From JBFMAI01 sp964462635 (lineage in GTDB: Bacteria; Planctomycetota; Phycisphaerae; UBA1845; Fen-1342): a stretch of DNA of 12,388 nt. Location: NCBI GenBank assembly GCA_964462635.1, contig CAYWYJ010000112.1:1-12388 (forward strand). Direction: 5' to 3'. The translations under genes were made by a program, and so were the position numbers. Under the pieces are notes generated by a model, which worked only from the letters and a program-made list of their open reading frames with translations, did not search any database and was not told the origin of the DNA. This document shows positions 1 to 6,154 of this stretch, one piece after another (the stretch's first letter is position 1; every line of letters begins with the position of its first letter).

Positions 1-812
1 TAGGGCTGCCCCGTGGACGACGCATACTGCCCGATGATGACCTTGTAGTCGCCCAGCGGGAACATCCACATGTCGATGTGCTGGGTCGAGTCGAAGGACG
101 TCGGGAAGCCGGGGTAGATCGTCAGGTCCAGGTTCTGATACGTGCGGTACAGGTCCTTCACCTGCTGGGCGGTCATTCCCGGGTTCTCGTTGAGAATCAG
201 GTTGGTCATGAACGCGTCGCCGTTCGAGAACAGGTGGAAGTTCCCGCCGCCGTGCGTCAACGGAATGTCATACTGCGGCATGCTCCAGTGGTTGCTGAGG
301 AAATCATTGAACGCATTGTCGTTGGGTCGCGGCCGGTTGTACGTGTGGTCGACGATCGCCCGGCGACCGTCCTCGTAGATGAACCGCGGGCCGTAGTCCC
401 GGATCCACACCGTGTCCGTCGGGCACACGATGAACTGCACGCGGCTCATCACGGCGCCGGCGTTGCTCAGCGTCGTGTACACGGAGTTCTGCTCGCTCAC
501 CGTGTCCACGACCACGAACACCTTGGCCTTCGGGTCGCCGGTCGTGATCCCCACCGCCAGCTCGGTCAGGATGGACGTATACCCCTCCCAGGCGATGAAC
601 AGCCCCTCGCACGGCTCGTACTCCGCCGGGCAGTAGACGAACCCGCTCGGCGGCGCCATCTCCGGCTCGGGGACCGGCAACGGCAGATGCCGCTCGGCTT
701 CCGTCAGGTACTTCGGTAGCGATTGTTCCTCTTCGGCCGGCGCGGCCGGCCCCTGTGCCAGGCACCAGGTCGAGCACAGCAGAGCCAAAGCACCCGCGAT
801 GACGCTTCTCAT
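1..812 (-). CDS. Secreted PPAD-type peptidylarginine/agmatine deiminase family protein (3' end cut by window edge)
   Basis: The reading frame is open from 812 to the left edge: 270 codons with no stop, C-terminus missing. Residues 1-20 form a signal peptide with a hydrophobic core and a CLA-Q cleavage site. The rest matches the bacterial arginine deiminase family (PF04371): WIRDYGP at 136-142, YNRPRPND at 158-165, HGGGN at 187-191 and TQHIDMW at 243-249. Known active-site residues of Porphyromonas PPAD (Asp130, Arg152, Arg154, His236, Asp238) have counterparts at D139, R160, R162, H245 and D247. Agmatine deiminases usually carry EGG where this has HGGG, so a protein- or peptide-directed enzyme that hydrolyses arginine side chains to citrulline and ammonia fits better. 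The nucleophilic cysteine would lie beyond the edge. ATG at 812 is preferred over ATG at 818 because the AAGGAG upstream sits 8 bases away. The gene stands alone, 270 bases after the ABC gene. The family call is secure; the substrate is inferred. Confidence 0.85.
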   Translation of the reverse strand, partial: MRSVIAGALALLCSTWCLAQGPAAPAEEEQSLPKYLTEAERHLPLPVPEPEMAPPSGFVYCPAEYEPCEGLFIAWEGYTSILTELAVGITTGDPKAKVFVVVDTVSEQNSVYTTLSNAGAVMSRVQFIVCPTDTVWIRDYGPRFIYEDGRRAIVDHTYNRPRPNDNAFNDFLSNHWSMPQYDIPLTHGGGNFHLFSNGDAFMTNLILNENPGMTAQQVKDLYRTYQNLDLTIYPGFPTSFDSTQHIDMWMFPLGDYKVIIGQYASSTGQP

Positions 813-901
813 TCCCATAACTCCTTCCGACGTGGGCCCAGCGCTCGACGACGGCGCGGCCCCGACCTGTTGTTTCCCTTGTGCCGACGGCGCACGGCTC
901 C

Positions 902-910
902 ATTCTAGCA
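902..910 (-). promoter_or_regulatory. Possible extended -10 promoter for the deiminase gene
   Basis: On the minus strand the sequence reads TGCTAGAAT, a good extended -10 element (TGn followed by TAGAAT, five of six consensus bases). It lies about 90 bases upstream of the ATG at 812. No convincing -35 hexamer sits 17 bases further upstream, so the call rests on the extended -10 alone. Confidence 0.35.
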
Positions 911-955
911 AATCGCCCCATGCTCCCGCAGCGCGTTTTGTAGCCCCAACCAGAA

Positions 956-975
956 CCCGCCGCGCAAGTGGCGGG
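956..975. terminator. Weak hairpin between the ABC ATPase and deiminase genes
   Basis: CCCGCC at 956-961 and GGCGGG at 970-975 can pair as a 6-bp stem with an 8-base loop. It lies about 107 bases beyond the stop of the ABC ATPase gene. No clear T run follows on the minus strand, so it is at best a weak or factor-assisted terminator. The rest of the 819-1081 spacer shows nothing else besides the candidate promoter at 902-910. Confidence 0.2.
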
Positions 976-1081
976 CCGCTTTGCCCCCACCGGCCTGCGG
1001 GTCCGGATCGGCGCCCCAGAACAACCGGGTCTACAGGCCCCGACTCGGCCGTGGTCCCGCCGTCAAGTCGCGCCCCCGGGT

Positions 1082-1870
1082 TCAGCCGTTGCGGGGGGCG
1101 GTCTCGTCCGGCGGCTCCTCCGTGAGCCGCAGGAACACGTCCTCCAGTCGCCCGTCCAACTGGGCCTGTTGCCGCAACTCAGCCAACGTTCCGCAGGCCA
1201 CCAATCGCCCGTGGTGGATGATGCCGATGCGGTCGGCCAGTTGCTCCGCCACGTCCAACGTGTGGGTGCTCATGAAAACGGTGCCGCCGGAGACCGCCAG
1301 TTCCCGCAGTACGTCCTTGATAACACGGGCGGTCCGCGGATCGAGGCCGACCATCGGTTCATCCACGACGAGCACGCGCGGGTCGTGAATCAGGGCCCCC
1401 GCCAGCGCGATCTTCTGCTTCATCCCGTGGCTGAACGTCTCGCAAAGCTGGTCCAGGAACCCGTTCATCGCCAGGCGGTGACTCAGCTCCGCCAGCCGGT
1501 TCTCGGCGGCGTCCGCCGGCACCCCGTACATCTCCCGCATGAACGCGAGGAACTCGCGGCCGGTGAGTTTGTCGTAGACGAAGGGCTGGTCCGGGACGTA
1601 GGCGAGGCGCCGCTTGGCCTGGCGGGCGTGGGTCCGCATCGACAAACCCAGGATATCGATCTCGCCGCGGTCCGGCCGCAGCAGGCCGGTCGTGGCTTTC
1701 ATGGTGGTCGTCTTGCCCGCCCCGTTGGGTCCGAGAAACGCGAACACCTCCCCCGCCCGCAGCGTCAACGACAAGTCGCGCACCGCCACCTTGTCGCCGA
1801 ACGACTTGGTCAGCCCGCTGAGCCGGACGGCAACTTCGGCCCCCAACGCTGGATTCGGCGAATTACTCAT
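1082..1870 (-). CDS. ABC transporter ATP-binding protein
   Basis: This 262-residue protein is a complete ABC ATPase of usual length that would energise a membrane permease from the cytoplasmic side. Motifs in order: Walker A GPNGAGKTT (47-55), Q-loop glutamine in YVPDQP (Q95), a variant signature FSHGMKQK (146-153), Walker B VLVVDEP with catalytic E171, D-loop GLDP (175-178) and H-loop H203 in STHTL. The SHGMKQK signature is typical of the ABC-2/EcsA-like exporter group. Its ATG overlaps the TGA of the upstream membrane protein gene by 4 bases (ATGA) and it has no strong ribosome binding site, so translational coupling is likely. No permease gene is in the window on either side, so either the permease is encoded elsewhere or the single-pass neighbour works with an unseen partner. 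ATPase identity is certain; the transported substrate is unknown. Confidence 0.93.
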   Translation of the reverse strand: MSNSPNPALGAEVAVRLSGLTKSFGDKVAVRDLSLTLRAGEVFAFLGPNGAGKTTTMKATTGLLRPDRGEIDILGLSMRTHARQAKRRLAYVPDQPFVYDKLTGREFLAFMREMYGVPADAAENRLAELSHRLAMNGFLDQLCETFSHGMKQKIALAGALIHDPRVLVVDEPMVGLDPRTARVIKDVLRELAVSGGTVFMSTHTLDVAEQLADRIGIIHHGRLVACGTLAELRQQAQLDGRLEDVFLRLTEEPPDETAPRNG

Positions 1871-2763
1871 GGTCGCGGGGCATCATCGGGGGGGTTGTCA
1901 CCCGGGCCGCCGAGCCCCACGCGGCGGGCCTTCAACAGGGCCGCGTCGTCGTACGGCTCTTCCAGCAACACGAGGCGACCCACCAACGGCAGATTGACCT
2001 CCTGCCGCAAGACGGCCCCATCCGGGGCAACCCAGGCCCGGGCGTCGCCGCCCTCGACGACAAACGCCTCGACCTCGTACGGCCCGTCTTCGCGGCGGTG
2101 CGTAATGATCTCCCGACGGGTCACCCGGATCAGCACCGGCTCCAGGCCCAGCCCCGCCGTGGGCAGGTTCGGCAGAAGCTGGGCCAGGGGGTCCAGCAGT
2201 TGCAGTCGCCAGGTGCGGCCGACATAGAGCTCCGGCAGCCGGTCGAAGGGCCGAATCACGTCCCCCAGGGCGGCGGGGGCCCGCGAATCCAGGGCGATGG
2301 ACCCGCGCTGCGACCCGACCTGCCACTGGAGCGGGAACTCGCCGGTGGGCATGGCTTCGGCGTGCAGACTGACCGGCACGCCCAGCCCGTACATCTTGAA
2401 CTCCAACTCGTCCACGTACGTCGCCGCCGCGGGCCGGTAGGTAATCATCGTCTCAATGCGGACAGCCGGCGTGAGCACCCCGCCCGGCAAGTCAATCGGG
2501 TTCAAGACCGTGGTCGTGCGCACCGCGACGATGCCCCCAACGCTCGTGCAGCGGCTGAGCGTCCAACTGCGGCCCATCAGCCGCCCGCCGACCTCGTAGA
2601 TGCCCACCTGCACCCGGCGTTCATCTCCCGGGGCCAGCAGGGCCGCCTCCGATGGCGGGGGGTCACCCGCCAGCCAATTCGGCAGCATGTCCCGCCACAC
2701 GATCATGCCATTGGCCAGGATCATCAGGAACGCGGCGCTGATCCCGATCCACCGGTTGAGCAT
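1867..2763 (-). CDS. Single-pass membrane protein of unknown function, coupled to the ABC ATPase
   Basis: I do not recognise this 298-residue protein. Residues 5-23 form one hydrophobic segment (IGISAAFLMILANGMIVW), placing the rest outside the cytoplasmic membrane. The remainder looks beta-rich, with alternating hydrophobic residues, a conserved-looking VGRTWRLQLLDPL stretch near 190-202 and an AWVAPDGAVLRQEV strand pair near 252-265. Such strand pairs also occur in LolA/DUF3108-like and pre-transglutaminase domains, but the resemblance is too weak to name a family. The tail is rich in Pro, Asp and Gly. A GTG start at 2844 would add 27 basic residues but abuts a palindrome and has no ribosome binding site. 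I prefer ATG at 2763, which puts the membrane segment at the N-terminus. The stop overlaps the ABC ATPase start, so the two products probably act together in export or envelope maintenance; that role is inferred. Confidence 0.7.
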   Translation of the reverse strand: MLNRWIGISAAFLMILANGMIVWRDMLPNWLAGDPPPSEAALLAPGDERRVQVGIYEVGGRLMGRSWTLSRCTSVGGIVAVRTTTVLNPIDLPGGVLTPAVRIETMITYRPAAATYVDELEFKMYGLGVPVSLHAEAMPTGEFPLQWQVGSQRGSIALDSRAPAALGDVIRPFDRLPELYVGRTWRLQLLDPLAQLLPNLPTAGLGLEPVLIRVTRREIITHRREDGPYEVEAFVVEGGDARAWVAPDGAVLRQEVNLPLVGRLVLLEEPYDDAALLKARRVGLGGPGDNPPDDAPRP

Positions 2764-2769
2764 GTCTTT

Positions 2770-2775
2770 ATAGTA
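2770..2775 (-). promoter_or_regulatory. Possible -10 element for leaderless transcription of the membrane protein gene
   Basis: The minus strand reads TACTAT, then six bases, then the ATG at 2763. This spacing would place the transcription start on the A of the start codon. There is no Shine-Dalgarno sequence in front of this ATG, which agrees with a leaderless message. No good -35 hexamer is seen, so this remains speculative. Confidence 0.25.
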
Positions 2776-2844
2776 GCTTTCCCCACGCCGACGGGTACCC
2801 CCCAGGCGCTTCAACCCGAATAGGTGTTCACGGTCGTGCGACAC

Positions 2845-2909
2845 GGTAGGGCGACCCCGGCGCGCCGGGACTGCCGAGCCGCGGCTCGCCGGGACGCTCG
2901 CCCTCCTGG
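2845..2909. repeat. Degenerate palindromic intergenic repeat, copy 1
   Basis: This GC-rich imperfect palindrome is centred on GAGCCGCGGCTC (2875-2886). Its outer arms are GGTAGGGCGA (2845-2854) and TCGCCCTCCTGG (2898-2909). The right half (2881-2906) matches 9974-9999 in reverse orientation at 22 of 26 positions, so it appears to belong to a dispersed family. It sits in the gap between the five-repeat protein gene and the membrane protein gene and could act as a transcript-end or processing hairpin. Confidence 0.55.
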
Positions 2910-2924
2910 TTGGCGTCCCATGAT

Positions 2925-2942
2925 CCTGAACGCCTGTTCAGG
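2925..2942. repeat. Short perfect inverted repeat
   Basis: CCTGAAC (2925-2931) and GTTCAGG (2936-2942) form a perfect 7-bp stem with a 4-base loop, 52 bases past the stop of the five-repeat protein gene. No T run follows on the minus strand. It may be a weak terminator or a protein-binding palindrome. Confidence 0.4.
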
Positions 2943-2994
2943 TGTTGGCGAGTCCTGACCCCGGCTTGCTGCCGGCCCGCGTTGGCCACCGCTT

Positions 2995-4389
2995 TCAGTC
3001 GGGGGAAGGCGGATCGAGCACGAGGTACTGTCCCGGCTTGGGCGGCGCGGCGGCCGCACACGGCAGCGTGAAGCCGACGGCGGCCCCCCCTTCGCCATGT
3101 ACCAACACCGCGACGCCCACGGTGCGCGAACCCTCTCGCACGGCCAGCGGACGGCCCAAGGGGGCCTCCGCATCGAGCAGACGCGCCGTCAGCAGCGACT
3201 CGCCGTTCACTTGGATCAGGATCGCGACCGCCCGCGCCGCCGCGGGCGGCGGACGCAGCCGCAACTCGTCGCCGACTTGCAGAACCAACGGCGGGTCGAT
3301 GAGCACGTCCGCCGGCGTCACGACGGCGTAACTGCGCTGCACGCGACGGACCGTCGCCGGGCCGTGCGGCCGCCCCTCGCGATACACGGTGAAGCGCTGC
3401 TCAACCGTCACGCCGTCAATCTCGCCCGCATTGATGGCGGCCCCCGCGGGAGTGATCTCAAAGACCCGCGCCACCAGGCAACCCTGCTCCAGGTCCGACT
3501 TCGTTCGTACGCGCACCGTGTCCCCGACTTGTACCAGAGTGGCCGGCTGCGTGGTCGCCGCGGCCCCCGCGGCGGACGTCGTTGGACCGCCCGCCGTCGG
3601 GGCCGGCGTGAAGCGCGCGTACCAGAAGCGCCCGTCGCCCCGCTCCACGCGACCGTAGCCGATAAACCGGCCGTCCCGGAAGAAGTCGAGATGTGGTTCC
3701 GCCGCGGCATCCGCACCCGGCGGCGCGGCCACCCACACGACGGCGTCATGCCCGCGCTCTTCCACGAAAGCCACCGCCGAGCGCACCTCACCACGCCGGC
3801 GCTCGGCCGGCGCGGGCCACAGCGCCAGCCGGGCCCCCGCGCGCAGGACCGGCGTGCTCACCAGCGGCTCCACGGTGCAGTAGCATAGGTCTGGCGCGAC
3901 CAAGCGCACATTGCAGCGGGCCGCGGGCTGGCCGCCGACGCGTAGCCACCAACTGTCTCCGATCTTGATCCCCGCGTTGGTCCCCGCGTGAAGCCACGCC
4001 GACCGGCCCCCCGGCCCCAGTGAATCCACCTCCGCGTACAAGTCGGCCTCGGCCGGCCAATCCTCCTGGAGCGACGACACGATGTCCGGTGCGATCAGCC
4101 ACGCCCGCCGAGTCGCTTTGGATGGCGGCGGATTGGCGGACGAGCGCAGCTCGAAGGTCGCCTCATCGCCTGCGACCCGGACCAACTCGGCCCAACCCAC
4201 GGGCTGCACGCCATCGGCCACGAGCAACCGGGCGCCGGTGGTGACGCTCGCGCCGGCCGGCACCGTCGCCACCAGACGGCGCGGGTCACCGTCCGCCGAC
4301 CGGCACCGTACTTCGACAACGCACAGGCTCTCGCCGGCGGCGGCGACACCGCCAATCAGAATCGCCAGCCACCCGACGTGGGGTCTCAT
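2995..4389 (-). CDS. Exported protein made of five diverged ~80-residue repeats, function unknown
   Basis: This 464-residue protein begins with a signal peptide (about residues 1-18) and otherwise consists of five diverged units at about 21-101, 114-192, 200-296, 300-380 and 383-461. Each unit has a strand pair of the form 'hydrophobic stretch - x-G - x3 - G - A/R - V', for example VADGVQPVGWAELV (57-70), FRDGRFIGYGRV (237-248), YREGRPHGPATV (336-347) and VREGSRTVGVAVL (417-429). Units 1-4 end in a 'G-x-RL/VR' strand such as VGDELRLRP (372-380). Unit 4 also has an INAGEIDGV turn (319-327). A TTSAAGAAATTQP linker lies inside unit 3 (270-281). The pattern recalls small beta-barrels of the FlgT C-terminal type, but I cannot name a family. 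The gene starts 42 bases after the thioredoxin gene without a clear ribosome binding site, so it is probably translated from the same message. A periplasmic or surface role is likely. Confidence 0.8.
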   Translation of the reverse strand: MRPHVGWLAILIGGVAAAGESLCVVEVRCRSADGDPRRLVATVPAGASVTTGARLLVADGVQPVGWAELVRVAGDEATFELRSSANPPPSKATRRAWLIAPDIVSSLQEDWPAEADLYAEVDSLGPGGRSAWLHAGTNAGIKIGDSWWLRVGGQPAARCNVRLVAPDLCYCTVEPLVSTPVLRAGARLALWPAPAERRRGEVRSAVAFVEERGHDAVVWVAAPPGADAAAEPHLDFFRDGRFIGYGRVERGDGRFWYARFTPAPTAGGPTTSAAGAAATTQPATLVQVGDTVRVRTKSDLEQGCLVARVFEITPAGAAINAGEIDGVTVEQRFTVYREGRPHGPATVRRVQRSYAVVTPADVLIDPPLVLQVGDELRLRPPPAAARAVAILIQVNGESLLTARLLDAEAPLGRPLAVREGSRTVGVAVLVHGEGGAAVGFTLPCAAAAPPKPGQYLVLDPPSPD

Positions 4390-4400
4390 GGGAGCTGTGG

Positions 4401-4420
4401 GCCGCCGAGCGCCGCCGAGG
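4401..4420. repeat. Two-copy 10-bp tandem repeat in a short operon gap
   Basis: GCCGCCGAGC followed directly by GCCGCCGAGG, identical at nine of ten positions, fills half of the 42-base gap between the thioredoxin-like gene and the five-repeat protein gene. It may be simple slippage in a GC-rich spacer. Confidence 0.45.
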
Positions 4421-4431
4421 GCCGGCCCGGC

Positions 4432-5877
4432 TCAGGGCTTCTCGGGGGTCGCCGACTCGCCGCGGAGCTTCTCCGGGTCGAACACGTTCTCGTCCTTGAG
4501 CAACTTCTCGATCTCGCCGCCGATGTCCTCTTCCAGCGACATGGACAGGCCGACGTGGACGGCCTGCACGGTGCCCTTTTTGTCAATCAGGAAGGTGCAG
4601 GGGATCCCGGCGACCTTGTACTTGCGGGCGATCTTGCCCTTCGGATCGGGGAGTTGCCGGAACGTGATCTCCTTGTCCTTCAGGAAAGGCTTGATCTTCG
4701 CCTCGGTCCGCTTGTCGTCCTGGTTCACGCCGATGACGGTCACGGGCTTGTCGGCGTACTTCTGGTGGAGCTTCTGGATTTGCGGCATGGCCTGGACACA
4801 GGGCGCACACCAGGTGGCCCAGAAGTCCACGACGACGACGCGGCCGCGCAGTTCCTCCAGCGCGAGCGGTTTCTCATCCAGTGCGGTCCCGGCGAACAGC
4901 GGGGCGGGCTTGCCGATCAGCTCGCGCGGGTCGGGCATCTCGCTCAGGTCGGTGAATTGCGCCACCTTCTCGGCCCCGGCCGGCGGCCGGAAGACGAAGC
5001 GGTCGGCGGGCACCTCCATGTCCATGCGCACGTCGTCGAAGCGCGCCGACACGACGGCCCGCGTCACCTGCTTGGGGAAGCCGGGCATGTCGGGCTCTTC
5101 CTCCCCCTCGGGCTTCTCGTCCGTCAAACCGAGCGCCTTCTTGAGCACGTCGGTGAGGTCCACGCGCAGCTCGCCCAGCAGCCCGGTCTGCTCGTCAAAC
5201 CACAAGCTGAACGGCAGCAGCTCGCTCTCGTACGCGAACGGAGTGTCCGTGGAATCGAACACACCGCTCAGCCGCACGCCCGGGCGCTCGTCGCGTTTCT
5301 CGGGCGTGACGGCGGTGAACTCGCGGACCATCGGGAAGAGCTCGGCGAACGACTGGTCGGCCCGCTCGCGCACGTGGAGGATGAGGTGGGGCGGGTCGTC
5401 GGTGGGCAAGGCGGTGATGAGCTCGGCGTAGTTCGGCTTCTCCGGGGCCGCGGCCTCCGTGTACTCGTCCAGCATCGGCAGGTACTGCCACAGGTTCTTG
5501 CCGTCGGTCACCAGGGAGAAGTTGTCCGTCACCAGCGACAGCCGCTCCCGGCCCGACCACAGCAGCGCCGCGCTGTACTCGGTCGTCTGCCCCGCGTCCT
5601 CGCCGGCGGCGTCCTTGGCCACGAGTTCGTACTTGCCGGCGAACTTGTCCTCGTAGCTCTTGGCCGCCCGATACTTGGCCAGGGCGTCGGCGATGATCCG
5701 CAGCGCCTTCGCGTGCGCCTCCGGGTTGGAGGGCCGCGTGGCCGGCTGCGTCGTCGGCTGCGTCGTGGGGGCCGGAGGGTCTTCGGCGCGCAACACTACG
5801 GCGCCGGCGAACAGCACGGCTGCCGATAGGACCGCCATCAGAGCGGATTGCGGACGACGGGCCGGGGTGCAAAGCAT
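4432..5877 (-). CDS. Secreted TlpA-like thioredoxin-fold protein with N-terminal LolA/DUF2092-like domain
   Basis: This 481-residue protein has a signal peptide (about 1-31, ending LRAED), a TTQPTTQPATRP linker (38-49), an N-terminal beta-rich domain (about 52-300) and a C-terminal thioredoxin fold (about 320-465). The first domain reads like LolA/DUF2092 proteins: a helix with ALAKYRAAKSYEDKF, then strands such as LVTDGKNLWQYLP (122-134). The second domain carries the WCAPC redox motif (356-360) inside VVVDFWATWCAPC, and the cis-proline loop VAGIPCTFLID (P426), as in TlpA/ResA reductases. It would reduce disulfides or cytochrome-c precursors outside the cytoplasm, while the first domain may bind lipid or anchor it; both roles are inferred from the family. 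GGAGG lies 8 bases before the ATG. C427, right after the cis-proline, is an additional cysteine. It is the first gene of the leftward group. Confidence 0.88.
   Translation of the reverse strand: MLCTPARRPQSALMAVLSAAVLFAGAVVLRAEDPPAPTTQPTTQPATRPSNPEAHAKALRIIADALAKYRAAKSYEDKFAGKYELVAKDAAGEDAGQTTEYSAALLWSGRERLSLVTDNFSLVTDGKNLWQYLPMLDEYTEAAAPEKPNYAELITALPTDDPPHLILHVRERADQSFAELFPMVREFTAVTPEKRDERPGVRLSGVFDSTDTPFAYESELLPFSLWFDEQTGLLGELRVDLTDVLKKALGLTDEKPEGEEEPDMPGFPKQVTRAVVSARFDDVRMDMEVPADRFVFRPPAGAEKVAQFTDLSEMPDPRELIGKPAPLFAGTALDEKPLALEELRGRVVVVDFWATWCAPCVQAMPQIQKLHQKYADKPVTVIGVNQDDKRTEAKIKPFLKDKEITFRQLPDPKGKIARKYKVAGIPCTFLIDKKGTVQAVHVGLSMSLEEDIGGEIEKLLKDENVFDPEKLRGESATPEKP
5743..5766 (-). repeat. 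Exact 12-bp tandem repeat encoding TTQP-TTQP
   Basis: On the minus strand the 12-mer ACGACGCAGCCG occurs twice in direct succession and encodes the TTQPTTQP linker behind the signal peptide of the thioredoxin-like protein. A third, diverged unit (ATRP) follows. It probably sets the length of a flexible tether. Confidence 0.8.
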
Positions 5878-5988
5878 GGTTTCAACCTCCGAAAGCGTGC
5901 CGGTCGGGCCCGCACGCTGGGCAGACCCATAGTTGGTACACGGCCCCGCACCGCCGGGTGCAGGCCGCCGGGACCGGCCGGCCGGCCC

Positions 5989-6001
5989 GATCGGTCCGAT
6001 C
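5989..6001. repeat. Palindrome in the divergent promoter region
   Basis: GATCGG-T-CCGATC is a perfect 6+1+6 palindrome in the 277-base region between two divergently read genes, the thioredoxin-like gene and putA. Its place suits an operator, but the surrounding sequence is so rich in CCGG runs that chance is possible. Apart from this palindrome and the candidate putA promoter, the spacer shows only GC-rich repeats. Confidence 0.3.
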
Positions 6002-6072
6002 CGGGGATCATACCCTCACCCGCGGCCTTCGCCAGCACCGCCGTAAGGCCGCGCTGCGCGCCGTGTCGCCGA

Positions 6073-6101
6073 TTGTCCCGGCCGCGAGCAGTCGCTAAGA
6101 T
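6073..6101 (+). promoter_or_regulatory. Candidate sigma-70-type promoter for putA
   Basis: TTGTCC (6073-6078), a 17-base spacer and TAAGAT (6096-6101) fit a housekeeping promoter with good spacing and moderate hexamers. The start point would be near 6108, giving a leader of about 47 bases before the putA ATG. Confidence 0.4.
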
Positions 6102-6154
6102 TGCGGCCCGCGCCGCGGGGGCGCGGTGACGGCGCTGAGCGAGCAGGAAACACA

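Noticed and set aside
304..990. 228-codon minus-strand frame overlapping the deiminase
   Set aside because: It is a different frame from the deiminase. Its product is Arg/Gly-rich without motifs, while the other frame carries the signal peptide and active-site residues.
968..2227. 419-codon open frame on the plus strand
   Set aside because: It runs antisense through the ABC ATPase, whose Walker A, Walker B and signature motifs are clear on the other strand.
2764..2844. GTG start adding 27 residues to the membrane protein
   Set aside because: It has no ribosome binding site and directly abuts the palindromic repeat. The added residues are basic and would precede the membrane segment oddly. 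It cannot be excluded without N-terminal data.
4378..5829. 483-codon open frame on the plus strand opposite the thioredoxin-like gene
   Set aside because: It covers the same DNA as a gene with a signal peptide, WCAPC motif and ribosome binding site. The mirror product is low-complexity Leu/Arg/His/Gly.
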